The notes below the pieces were generated by a model. The model was not told where the DNA came from and searched no databases. It worked only from the letters and a program-made list of their open reading frames with translations. Shown one piece after another: positions 1-6,887 of a stretch of 27,648 bases of DNA. Source of the DNA: Lachnoclostridium sp. UBA903 (lineage in GTDB: Bacteria > Bacillota > Clostridia > Lachnospirales > Lachnospiraceae); the NCBI GenBank assembly GCA_002294045.1, contig DBEP01000069.1, positions 1 to 27,648 of the forward strand. The letters run 5' to 3'. The position numbers and the translations under genes were made by a program. The first letter of the stretch is position 1. Every line of letters begins with the position of its first letter.

Positions 1-38
1 TCCCACAAGTTTGTTATATTTTGAATTTTGCAACAGCC
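1..38. repeat. Partial copy of a palindromic MITE-like repeat, cut by window start
   Basis: The stretch ends in CAACAGCC preceded by an AT-rich run containing GTTATATTTTGAATTTTG. This matches the reverse complement of the left arm of the complete 74-bp palindromic repeat at 20743-20816, apart from a few substitutions and small length differences. Only one arm lies inside the window, so the element type (MITE, insertion-sequence end or palindromic repeat) is inferred. The boundary with unique sequence is near position 38. Confidence 0.5.
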
Positions 39-51
39 CCACTGCCACATA

Positions 52-113
52 ATGAAAAAGGTTGAAAGAATCGGTTCGTGGCATCCTTTCTTCATACTTT
101 ATTTTCTTTCAAC
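52..113 (-). terminator. Hairpin terminator after the response-regulator gene; copy A of a repeated hairpin element
   Basis: Read on the minus strand, GTTGAAAGAA (113-104) pairs perfectly with TTCTTTCAAC (70-61), and CTTTTTC follows. This is the form of an intrinsic terminator about 30 bases after the response-regulator stop. The loop is unusually long (33 bases) and contains AAAGGATGCCAC, which recurs in the same place in a second hairpin at 27252-27304. The element may therefore be more than a terminator. Confidence 0.6.
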
Positions 114-143
114 TTTATTTCCTTCCTTATCGTAAAATTCTCC

Positions 144-884
144 TTACCACTGCTTATTTCTTCTGTACTCCTTTGGCGTCACTCCATATCTGTCTTTGAA
201 AAGTTTCGAGAAATACTGGCTTTTCTGATAGCCTACCTGTTCCATGACTTCATGAATCCGAAGCTCCGTCTGTTTCAGAAGCTCCGCTGCCTTCTGCATC
301 CTGACATCAGTGATATAGTTTGACAGATTCACTTCTGTGGCCTCTTTAAAAATTTTTGACAGATATGCGGGATGGAGATGGGCAATCTTTCCCAGGACAT
401 CCAGTGACAGATTCTTGCCATAATTCTCCCTGATATATTTCTTTACATAGGAGATAACATCTCCCTGATTGCAGAACACTCCCTCAGCACTGTTTTCTGC
501 ATCTGCCTGTTTGTCAAAGCTTTTCTCCAGAACACGTTTCAGTGCTTCTGCAAAATCGTTCATCAGCACAGGCTTTACCAGATATTCTGATACTCCGTAG
601 CGCACAGCCTGCTGCGCATACTCAAACTCGCTGTATCCGGAAATAATAATGACCTTCGTCAGATAGCGGTTCTCCTTAATGATTCTTGACAGATCCAACC
701 CTGAGAGCTTGGGCATCTTAATGTCTGTAATCAGCAGCTCCGGTCGGTGCTCCCGCAGCAGATCCCGCGCCATGGAACCGCCTTTTGCCGTCAGTACCTG
801 GCGGAAGCCATAGCTTCCCCAGTCCACCAGCTTTTTGATATACTCAATCATATAGGGTTCGTCATCTACTATTAATACTTTCAT
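144..884 (-). CDS. AraC-type response regulator (YesN family)
   Basis: Cytoplasmic DNA-binding response regulator of 246 residues, presumed to switch on the adjacent sugar-importer genes when phosphorylated by the neighbouring kinase. The N-terminal receiver domain (about 1-120) shows the acidic pair D7/D8, the phospho-acceptor D54 in LLITDIKMPKLSG, S82 and K104. The C-terminal third (about 147-246) is an AraC-type double helix-turn-helix, ending in the typical SQYFSKLFKDRYGVTPKEYR. The start at 884 is chosen because GGAGGGAATGGAGA lies directly before it and the receiver fold begins at MKVLIVDDE; an upstream in-frame ATG would add 28 residues that do not fit the fold. The gene overlaps the kinase gene by 23 bases, so the pair is probably translationally coupled. 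The family is certain; the target genes are inferred from position. Confidence 0.93.
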   Translation of the reverse strand: MKVLIVDDEPYMIEYIKKLVDWGSYGFRQVLTAKGGSMARDLLREHRPELLITDIKMPKLSGLDLSRIIKENRYLTKVIIISGYSEFEYAQQAVRYGVSEYLVKPVLMNDFAEALKRVLEKSFDKQADAENSAEGVFCNQGDVISYVKKYIRENYGKNLSLDVLGKIAHLHPAYLSKIFKEATEVNLSNYITDVRMQKAAELLKQTELRIHEVMEQVGYQKSQYFSKLFKDRYGVTPKEYRRNKQW

Positions 885-2556
885 TCTCCATTCCCTCCGG
901 TAAAATAGTAAAATATACCAGCAAGCCGCCCCAGATACTTTTTCCAAACCTAAGTCCCGCAGATTCATTATAGTAATTAATCAGCCGCTGGTTCACATTC
1001 CACAGTCCGACACTCTCATCTTCTTCCCGCTCTTTCTTGGAAATCCGCACCATCAGTGCGCCGATTTCCTCCTTCGTCATCCCATCCCCGTCGTCGGAGA
1101 CCTCGAAGCGAAGGACACCGCTTCCCGGTTCATAGACTTTCACATAGATATGTCTTGCATTTTCCCGCTCCTCGATGGCGTGCTCAATGGTATTCTCGAT
1201 GATTGGCTGGAGAATCAGCGGGATAATCTTCCTGTCATAGATATCTTTTGAGGCCTCTATGGTATACTCAATGTCTTTGCGCATAGCCGTAATCGCCAGA
1301 TACGCTTTCGCGTAGGACACTTCCTCGCCGATAGTGGCTATGGATTTATTCTTGGTGCAATACCGGTAATAATTGGACAAATGAACTGCCATCTCGGTAA
1401 CCGCTTCCGGCTGATCGGCCACAGTTACGATGTAAGACAGGCTGTTGTACAGGAAATGGGGATGTATCTGGAGCTGGAGCTGCCGGAGCTCCGCTTGGTT
1501 CCTGAGGCGTTGCTCCATGAGGGTAGATTCGAGCAGCTGGCTGATTCTGGTCACCATGCGGTTAAACTGCCCGAAGACATAGGCGAATTCATTGTTCGGC
1601 AGTTCCGTAATCTGTGTGGTAAAATCTCCGCCCTCTACCTGCTCTAATTTTCCTGTGAGAGTCCTCAGCTGAAGCAGGATATTGCTGTAATACAGGAGCA
1701 TGAATATCAGACCAATCAAAAGAAGCAAGGTTAAAAGACCTCCTGTTATACGGGTGATATTTGCCACCGGCTGCATCATCTCCATCAGTGGATAATAAGA
1801 GACCAGCTCCAGTCCGTTCTTTACAGTCCCGGACCGGACAATCTGATATTTCCCCTGGCCGGCGGACAGTTCATAGGCGGATTCTCCGTCTGTCCTCTCA
1901 CCCATGGAACGGATCAGTTCCTTCTCTGTCCCACTGCCGGAGAAAAGACTTTTATTCTGCGAATAAAGGAGTATCGTTCCTCCCCGGTCCATGCCGGAAG
2001 CCATAGTCTTGATCTTGTACAGAAAATCCCGATCCATCCGTATGATCAGGTACGGTTCATCATCTGCATCATCCCAGTCCGTGACGTACTGCCTGGTGAA
2101 ATAGAGTTCATTTTCATAGATAACCCATTGATTGTCTTCCACCGACTCCAGCATAGCATCTTTTACGGTATCCAGCGTCATGGTCGTAATAACGCGCCGG
2201 GATTTCGGCCAGTACAAAATGAACTGTGCCATACCCACATTGCTCGTCTGGCGCCGCCTCAGATATTCTTTCATCTGATTGACATCCGTCACATACCGGT
2301 AAGCATCATATTTCTCTATAAGCGCGAAGTGCAGTGTCTTGAGATCATCGCTGTTCAGAATTCCGTCCGCTTCAATCTCAATCTCTTTTATTTTCTGTCC
2401 AAGCAGCATCTTGGAATACTCCATCTGGATTTTTGCCGTTTGTATCAGCGATTCCTTCAGGTTCGATGTGCTGTACCCGTACAAGATGGAAAAACCTGCT
2501 ATAATCATAATCAGGAATATGGCAAAAATATTGAAAATAGACTTTATTTTCTTCAT
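862..2556 (-). CDS. Sensor histidine kinase (YesM family)
   Basis: Membrane sensor kinase of 564 residues. A membrane segment near residues 7-27 is followed by an extracellular sensing region of about 240 residues, then a second membrane segment (LLTLLLLIGLIFMLLYY, near 275-293) and a HAMP linker with GGDFTTQI. The His_kinase domain typical of YesM/LytS proteins has phospho-acceptor H365 in QIHPHFLYNSL, and the ATPase domain shows N-box ENTIEHA, G-box DDGDGM and GLWNVNQR. The start at 2556 is preferred because GGAG lies 6-7 bases upstream and the membrane helix follows at once; an upstream in-frame ATG adds 18 residues. The 3' end overlaps the response-regulator start. Such kinases commonly sit beside LplABC-type importers and sense the imported saccharide or its breakdown products. 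The ligand cannot be told from the sequence. Confidence 0.92.
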   Translation of the reverse strand: MKKIKSIFNIFAIFLIMIIAGFSILYGYSTSNLKESLIQTAKIQMEYSKMLLGQKIKEIEIEADGILNSDDLKTLHFALIEKYDAYRYVTDVNQMKEYLRRRQTSNVGMAQFILYWPKSRRVITTMTLDTVKDAMLESVEDNQWVIYENELYFTRQYVTDWDDADDEPYLIIRMDRDFLYKIKTMASGMDRGGTILLYSQNKSLFSGSGTEKELIRSMGERTDGESAYELSAGQGKYQIVRSGTVKNGLELVSYYPLMEMMQPVANITRITGGLLTLLLLIGLIFMLLYYSNILLQLRTLTGKLEQVEGGDFTTQITELPNNEFAYVFGQFNRMVTRISQLLESTLMEQRLRNQAELRQLQLQIHPHFLYNSLSYIVTVADQPEAVTEMAVHLSNYYRYCTKNKSIATIGEEVSYAKAYLAITAMRKDIEYTIEASKDIYDRKIIPLILQPIIENTIEHAIEERENARHIYVKVYEPGSGVLRFEVSDDGDGMTKEEIGALMVRISKKEREEDESVGLWNVNQRLINYYNESAGLRFGKSIWGGLLVYFTILPEGMENESINSR

Positions 2557-2579
2557 ACGCCACTCCATTTTCCTTAGGA

Positions 2580-2628
2580 CGTGTCTACACCGGAACGGCC
2601 GGGCCGGCACAGGCAGTTTTCAGACACG
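2580..2628 (-). other. Stem-loop in the kinase leader
   Basis: CGTGTCT (2580-2586) pairs with AGACACG (2622-2628) around a GC-rich interior that is itself self-complementary (CGGCC/GGCCG). It lies between the binding-protein stop and the kinase start, just upstream of the kinase ribosome site. No U-tract follows on the minus strand, so it is described only as a structure that may influence kinase translation or RNA stability. Confidence 0.4.
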
Positions 2629-2691
2629 CCCTTGTAAGTCCAAAGATTTCCAGTATCATTATAGCAAATTTATCTTCGCATTACTATATGA

Positions 2692-2731
2692 GCATAAGGA
2701 ACCGCTACTTCTTTGTAACAGTTCCTTATGC
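2692..2731 (-). other. 11-bp perfect stem-loop after the binding-protein gene
   Basis: GCATAAGGAAC (2692-2702) pairs perfectly with GTTCCTTATGC (2721-2731), with an 18-base loop, starting 8 bases past the binding-protein stop on the minus strand. There is no U-run after it, so it is not a classical terminator. Similar stem-loops behind binding-protein genes are known to protect the upstream message or reduce read-through, giving more binding protein than downstream products. That role is inferred here. Confidence 0.6.
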
Positions 2732-2738
2732 ATGGATC

Positions 2739-4394
2739 TTATTTTACAGATTGATACCACTCATTGATTTCTCTGGTAATCTCATCGCCGCCCTGAGCTT
2801 TCCAGTCCTGGACGAATTTGTCGAAGGCGTCCGGTGACTCTTTGCCATAGATGATGTTGGTGTATACCTGCTTCTCCATAGTCTGAAGCTGTTCCCAGTT
2901 CTTCTTCATGGTAGCGGTGGGCTCTCCGTTGAACAGATTCGGAAGCAGTTCATCCCTGTGCCCGTTAGCTAACGCATAACCTTCTGCCATATCCGGTACG
3001 GTCTCAAAATCGGCTGCCGCCCTGATCTGCGCGCTGGACTCCGCCGCTTTTCCTTCACCGGCATCTGCGTAAGCCTGCATCGCGTCAAGAGCCGGTGCAT
3101 TCTTCAGCACCGTTGATTTGCCAGGCATGAACGGATCAGTTACGGCAGGCTCAAACAGTTTGGAGTCAAACACATCTTTATCGCCCACGACGTCATAATC
3201 ATAACCTTCCAGATATCCATACTGGAAATCACCGGTACCGAATGCTGCATCGTACAGCCAGTCATAGTAAGTGAAGAATGCTTCCATATTATTAAAGTCT
3301 TTGTTGAACATCAGCCAGCCGTCGTTGATCTGTGCGGACTGGTAGGTCGGCTCTCCGCTATCCTGAAGGATATTCGGGTAGGCTTTAATGACTGCATCCG
3401 GCGCTACGGACGTAACATCTCTGACGGAACTGATGGCCCAGGGACGTCCGATAAAGATACCGGCTTTGCCCTCGGTAAATTGATTCATGGCATCCCACGC
3501 GCCGGTTGCGGCTGCTTCCTGGAAAATCCATCCGTTAGCATGCCACCCTGCCATACGCTCCAGGGTCTTCTTGTTGCCCTCGTCGATAGAACCGTAGGTC
3601 AGGTTGCCGTCCTCATCCTCCTGCCAGCTTCCCGGAATATGTTTTCCGGTATTTGCAGAGAATAATGTGACCGGATCCGCTACCCAGCCGCTGTTGTAGA
3701 TGCCGTTGCCTTGATAAGTGAAACCATAAGTGTCAGCCTTTCCGTTTCCGTCGGGATCGTCCTCTGTGAATGCCTTGATTACTGCCTCGAACTCATCCAT
3801 GTTAGCGGGAGCCTGCAGTCCCAATTTGTCCAGCCAGTCCTGCCGGATAATCATAACCTGTCCCTCCGTCAATGCCGGTGTGCAGGCAATACCATAGGTT
3901 TTGCCGTCCTTGACTACCGGATAGAAAGACTGCGGATACTTGTCATAGATTTCCTTTAAACGGTCCGGCATATATTTTTCAATGTCATCATCGATGGCTT
4001 TCACACGTCCGGACTCGATCATATCCGCTATCATCTGCGTTCCGTACACCGGAAATACATCCGGCAGTTCCTCGGAACCTGTCAGGGCCAGACGCAGCTT
4101 TGTGTCGTAGTTGCTGGCGTCTCCGCCGAGAAGTGTGGTCTCCATCTTGATTCCCAGCTTTTCCTCTGTGAGCTCCGTCATGGGATTCTTGTTGATGTCT
4201 TCGCCGTCTCCATATCTTCCTGCATTCTCATCCAGCTGTTTTGCAATGGTGATAGTTATGGCCGGCTCATACTTTCCGTCCGTATTCTTGGTCGCGGCGG
4301 CGTCTTTGCCGGCTCCGCTGTTCTGACCGCCGCAGCCTGCAAGGAGCATTGCGGATACCAGTACTATTGAAAGAATTGTTTTTTGGTTTTTCAT
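2739..4394 (-). CDS. ABC transporter extracellular substrate-binding lipoprotein (LplA-like)
   Basis: Lipid-anchored binding protein of 551 residues that should capture an oligosaccharide or similar solute outside the cell and deliver it to the two permeases encoded upstream. The N-terminus is a clear lipoprotein signal: two lysines, a hydrophobic core and the lipobox LLAGC with the lipidated cysteine at C21, followed by a Gly/Ser/Lys-rich linker. The body has the features of large solute-binding proteins of the LplA/AlgQ type, such as the repeated phrase FTEGKAGIFIGRPWAI and aromatic-rich segments. An AGGAGG lies 9-10 bases before the ATG. The gene follows the second permease by 76 bases and precedes the kinase by about 180 bases containing two stem-loops. 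The substrate is unknown: no glycosidase lies nearby to hint at it. Confidence 0.92.
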   Translation of the reverse strand: MKNQKTILSIVLVSAMLLAGCGGQNSGAGKDAAATKNTDGKYEPAITITIAKQLDENAGRYGDGEDINKNPMTELTEEKLGIKMETTLLGGDASNYDTKLRLALTGSEELPDVFPVYGTQMIADMIESGRVKAIDDDIEKYMPDRLKEIYDKYPQSFYPVVKDGKTYGIACTPALTEGQVMIIRQDWLDKLGLQAPANMDEFEAVIKAFTEDDPDGNGKADTYGFTYQGNGIYNSGWVADPVTLFSANTGKHIPGSWQEDEDGNLTYGSIDEGNKKTLERMAGWHANGWIFQEAAATGAWDAMNQFTEGKAGIFIGRPWAISSVRDVTSVAPDAVIKAYPNILQDSGEPTYQSAQINDGWLMFNKDFNNMEAFFTYYDWLYDAAFGTGDFQYGYLEGYDYDVVGDKDVFDSKLFEPAVTDPFMPGKSTVLKNAPALDAMQAYADAGEGKAAESSAQIRAAADFETVPDMAEGYALANGHRDELLPNLFNGEPTATMKKNWEQLQTMEKQVYTNIIYGKESPDAFDKFVQDWKAQGGDEITREINEWYQSVK

Positions 4395-4470
4395 GTTATA
4401 CCTTCCTCCTGATTTTATTTAATCATGAAACCTCTGAGCCGAGGTACTTGATTCTCATTTGGTATTGCTT

Positions 4471-5340
4471 TCATTCTTTTACGGCTCCCATAACAATTCC
4501 TTTTACAAAATACTTCTGTAAAAACGGATACACCATCAGGATGGGCAGTGCGCCGATGAATACCTGAGCCGCTTTGATGGTACGCTCCGACATGGCTGCC
4601 GCCGAGGTGGGATCCAGAGCCAGATCCTGCTGGTTGCCCTGCACCACAATCACCTGCAGAAAGGACGCCAGCGGATAATTCTTGGTATCTGACATGTAGA
4701 GAATTCCCGTGAACCATTCGTTCCAGTTGCCTACCATAATAAAGAGCGCAACAGTGGCAAGACCTGCCTTGGACAGCGGAAGAAAGATCTTCCAGAGAAC
4801 GGTGAAGAAGCTTGCCCCGTCAATGAGTGCCGCTTCCTCCAGCGCTTTTGGGATTGATTTGAAGAAATTCATAATCAGAATCAGATTGTAGCATCCGAAG
4901 GCTCCCGGAAGTATGTATACAAGGAAGTTATTCTTTAATCCCAGAGAAGTATTTACCATATAGGAAGGAATCAGTCCACCTCCAAAAAGCATGGTAAACA
5001 CAAAAAACCACATCAGCACCGTCCTGCCCCTGAACTCCTTGGATAGGGCATAGCCCGCTGATGTTATGACGAACATGCTGCACAGCGTACCGGCAAATGT
5101 CCGAAGAAAGGAAATTACAATGGAGCGGATGAAGTTACTGTTGTGAAAGGTCTTCACATAGGCCAGTCCGGTAAAATCTACCGGCCAGAAGGTGACGATT
5201 CCACTGTTTGCTGCGCTCTTGCCGCTAAGGGAGATGGCGAACAGATTGACCAGCGGCAGCAGGCACAGAAGTGCTACCGTTACAAGGAATACGGTATTGC
5301 AAACCACAAATATTTTTCTACTCAAAGATGTATGTCGCAT
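4471..5340 (-). CDS. ABC sugar transporter permease, LplC/YtcP-like
   Basis: Integral membrane permease of 289 residues, the second of two permease subunits of a carbohydrate importer (MalG-like, CUT1 family). Hydrophobic segments run through the protein, and the cytoplasmic ATPase-docking loop (EAA motif) is visible as EEAALIDGASFFTVLWKIFLPLSKAG. The C-terminus QKYFVKGIVMGAVKE is characteristic of this subfamily, in which the second permease ends in a KG-rich tail. AGGAGG precedes the ATG by about 10 bases. The gene follows the first permease after 14 bases, so the two are co-transcribed. No ATP-hydrolysing subunit is encoded nearby; importers of this class often borrow a shared MsmX-type ATPase encoded elsewhere, which is inferred here. 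Confidence 0.92.
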   Translation of the reverse strand: MRHTSLSRKIFVVCNTVFLVTVALLCLLPLVNLFAISLSGKSAANSGIVTFWPVDFTGLAYVKTFHNSNFIRSIVISFLRTFAGTLCSMFVITSAGYALSKEFRGRTVLMWFFVFTMLFGGGLIPSYMVNTSLGLKNNFLVYILPGAFGCYNLILIMNFFKSIPKALEEAALIDGASFFTVLWKIFLPLSKAGLATVALFIMVGNWNEWFTGILYMSDTKNYPLASFLQVIVVQGNQQDLALDPTSAAAMSERTIKAAQVFIGALPILMVYPFLQKYFVKGIVMGAVKE

Positions 5341-5354
5341 CGTATATTTTCCTC

Positions 5355-6305
5355 CTAAAAGATTCTGTAACCTGCGAATTTATATGCAATCTTATATGAG
5401 ACAACCGTCAGGAACAATCCGATGGCCGACTTGAAGAGTCCCACTGCCGTACCGAAGCTGTACTGTCCGTTTACCAGTGACTGCCGGTACACATAAGTAT
5501 CGATGATATCGCCGGTGCTGTAGGTAAGGGGTGAATACAGGTTGAATATCTGATCGAAACCGGCGTTCAGCACATTTCCAAGGCTAAGCGTTGCCATAAC
5601 AATAATCATAGACGCAATGCCCGGCAGGGTAATATATAAGGTTTGCTGTAAACGGTTCGCTCCGTCCATCTCCGCCGATTCGTAAAGCCCCTGGTCAATA
5701 TTCGAGATAGCTGCCAGATACACGATCATACCGAAGCCGAAGCCTTTCCAGAGGTCTGAGATGACTGCAATCTGCCGGAACATTCCCGCCTCACCCAGAA
5801 AAAAGATCGGTTCCACACCAAATTTCTGAAGAAAATTGTTGACAATTCCGTCCAGTCCCAGAATATCCCGAAGCATACCGGCTACCGTTATCCAGGAAAG
5901 GAAATGAGGCAGATACACCAGGGTCTGGATTCCTTTTTTCAGTCCCACATTCTTGACCTCATTCAGGAGCAGTGCCATGATGACCGGTACGATAAGTCCA
6001 AGAATGATCTTGCTGACGGCTATAATCAGCGTATTGATAATCGCCTGGTAGGATTCCTGGAATTCGAAGATCTGCCGGAAATTTTCCATTCCCACGAATT
6101 CCGATTCGAAGATTCCCAGCCATGGCTTATAGTTCTGGAAAGCCATAACCAGACCGCCCATGGGCACATAGCAGAAAATAATTGCCAGAACGAAGCTTGG
6201 AAGTATCATTACATAGAGCGGCCAGTTGTGCCGGATTTCCTGCTTCCAGGTTTTGCGGGCGGCCGTTTGTTTTTTTGTCATGATTTTTCTTGAATTCTCA
6301 CTCAT
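5355..6305 (-). CDS. ABC sugar transporter permease, LplB-like
   Basis: Integral membrane permease of 316 residues, the first gene of the importer operon and the partner of the downstream LplC-like subunit. After a basic N-terminus (TKKQTAARKTWKQ) the first membrane helix begins at WPLYVMILPSFVLAIIF. The EAA docking loop reads YESAEMDGANRLQQTLYITLPG, and the protein ends YKIAYKFAGYRIF, typical of LplB relatives (PTS_EIIC is not indicated). The start at 6305 is preceded by TAGGAGCG about 7 bases upstream. Expression is probably driven from the leader at 6306-6450, where a TATAAT hexamer is present on the minus strand at 6444-6439 without a good -35 partner, which suits an activator-dependent promoter. 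Confidence 0.92.
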   Translation of the reverse strand: MSENSRKIMTKKQTAARKTWKQEIRHNWPLYVMILPSFVLAIIFCYVPMGGLVMAFQNYKPWLGIFESEFVGMENFRQIFEFQESYQAIINTLIIAVSKIILGLIVPVIMALLLNEVKNVGLKKGIQTLVYLPHFLSWITVAGMLRDILGLDGIVNNFLQKFGVEPIFFLGEAGMFRQIAVISDLWKGFGFGMIVYLAAISNIDQGLYESAEMDGANRLQQTLYITLPGIASMIIVMATLSLGNVLNAGFDQIFNLYSPLTYSTGDIIDTYVYRQSLVNGQYSFGTAVGLFKSAIGLFLTVVSYKIAYKFAGYRIF

Positions 6306-6671
6306 TTTTCACGCTCCTATCCACCTAAGTACAGCCTTGCACAATTCTCACTTAATTCAGCACCCGCTATTTACGCCGGTGCTGCGTCAGCGCCAGAGTC
6401 CGGCAGGCCAGACTCTTTTTTTTATTTTTTCTAAAATGATTATATAATATTGCGGGCAAAGAAAAATACACCCTGATTAAAAGGTCATGTACCCGATTTT
6501 AACATTTTTTATATTTCAATAGGATTTCGAATGAATTTCTGGTAATTATGACGTATATTTCGAATTATTTTCTGCTGTTTTGCAATAGCTGAATAAAAAA
6601 ATCGTCGTCAGCGCCCGAGTAAATCGGGCTATTCTTTTGTCAATCTTTTGCAAATATTAAGAAGTTTAGTA
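6306..6671. other. Leader of the importer operon with hairpins and a 15-base repeat
   Basis: This gene-free stretch holds a minus-strand TATAAT (6444-6439), a hairpin CAGCACC/GGTGCTG near 6358-6384, a plus-strand terminator-like hairpin at 6395-6423, and a GCCCGA/TCGGGC hairpin at 6613-6629. The 15-base string CGTCAGCGCC(A/C)GAGT occurs at 6385-6399 and again at 6606-6620, each time at the start of a hairpin. No open frame of note was seen. Confidence 0.45.
6395..6423 (+). terminator. Terminator-like hairpin with U-run, facing plus strand
   Basis: AGAGTC (6395-6400) and GACTCT (6411-6416) close a GC-rich hairpin (GG/CC inside) that is followed by an eight-T run and further T-rich sequence. 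It would stop plus-strand transcripts, although the nearest genes on its 5' side are on the minus strand. It lies within the presumed 5' leader of the importer operon, so it could block antisense transcription or be a relic. Confidence 0.5.
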
Positions 6672-6700
6672 TTGACAAACATCAAATACCATGGTAACAT
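6672..6700 (+). promoter_or_regulatory. Probable sigma-A promoter for the P-type ATPase
   Basis: A consensus -35 TTGACA (6672-6677) is separated by 17 bases from TAACAT (6695-6700, four of six matches). It sits just before the structured leader and about 190 bases ahead of the ATPase start, as expected for a riboswitch-controlled transcript. Confidence 0.6.
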
Positions 6701-6702
6701 GT

Positions 6703-6795
6703 TTGCTATTATATGAGGGAGTAATAGGCGCAGAGAAGATGCGTGGTAAGTCAACATCCCTGGTTGTGACGGCAGCCTGGCTTATCTTAAAATAT
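6703..6795 (+). ncRNA. Riboswitch-like leader resembling yybP-ykoY (Mn2+ sensor)
   Basis: The leader contains GAGGGAGTAATAGGCGC (6715-6731), resembling the conserved GGGGAGUAG segment of the yybP-ykoY aptamer, and AAGTCAACAT nearby. Visible helices are GGCGC with GCGT, GGTAAG with CTTATC, and GTCAACA with TTGTGAC (one bulged base), giving a multi-branch fold. yybP-ykoY RNAs sense Mn2+ and often precede cation P-type ATPases, as here. The 3' part of the usual consensus (a GACC-type closing strand) is not obvious, so the assignment is likely but not secure. Another metal-responsive leader is the main alternative. Confidence 0.55.
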
Positions 6796-6797
6796 GA

Positions 6798-6836
6798 GAC
6801 TCATGTACAGAAAAACGCTGTACTTGAGTCTTTTTT
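6798..6836 (+). terminator. Regulatory terminator 1 in the ATPase leader
   Basis: GACTCATGTACAG (6798-6810) pairs with CTGTACTTGAGTC (6818-6830) with one mismatch, a 7-base loop and a six-T tail. It follows the putative aptamer directly. Its 3' arm contains GTACTTGA, which can instead pair with TCAAGTAC at 6847-6854, so this hairpin and the next one compete. Confidence 0.75.
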
Positions 6837-6844
6837 ATATAAAA

Positions 6845-6872
6845 GGTCAAGTACGGTACTTGATCTTTTTTT
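6845..6872 (+). terminator. Regulatory terminator 2 in the ATPase leader
   Basis: GGTCAAGTAC (6845-6854) and GTACTTGATC (6856-6865) form a tight hairpin followed by seven Ts, ending only four bases before the AGGAGG ribosome site. Its 5' arm can also pair with the 3' arm of terminator 1. The leader therefore has two mutually exclusive sets of helices, consistent with metal-dependent control of read-through. Confidence 0.65.
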
Positions 6873-6887
6873 ATTAGGAGGATGTCT

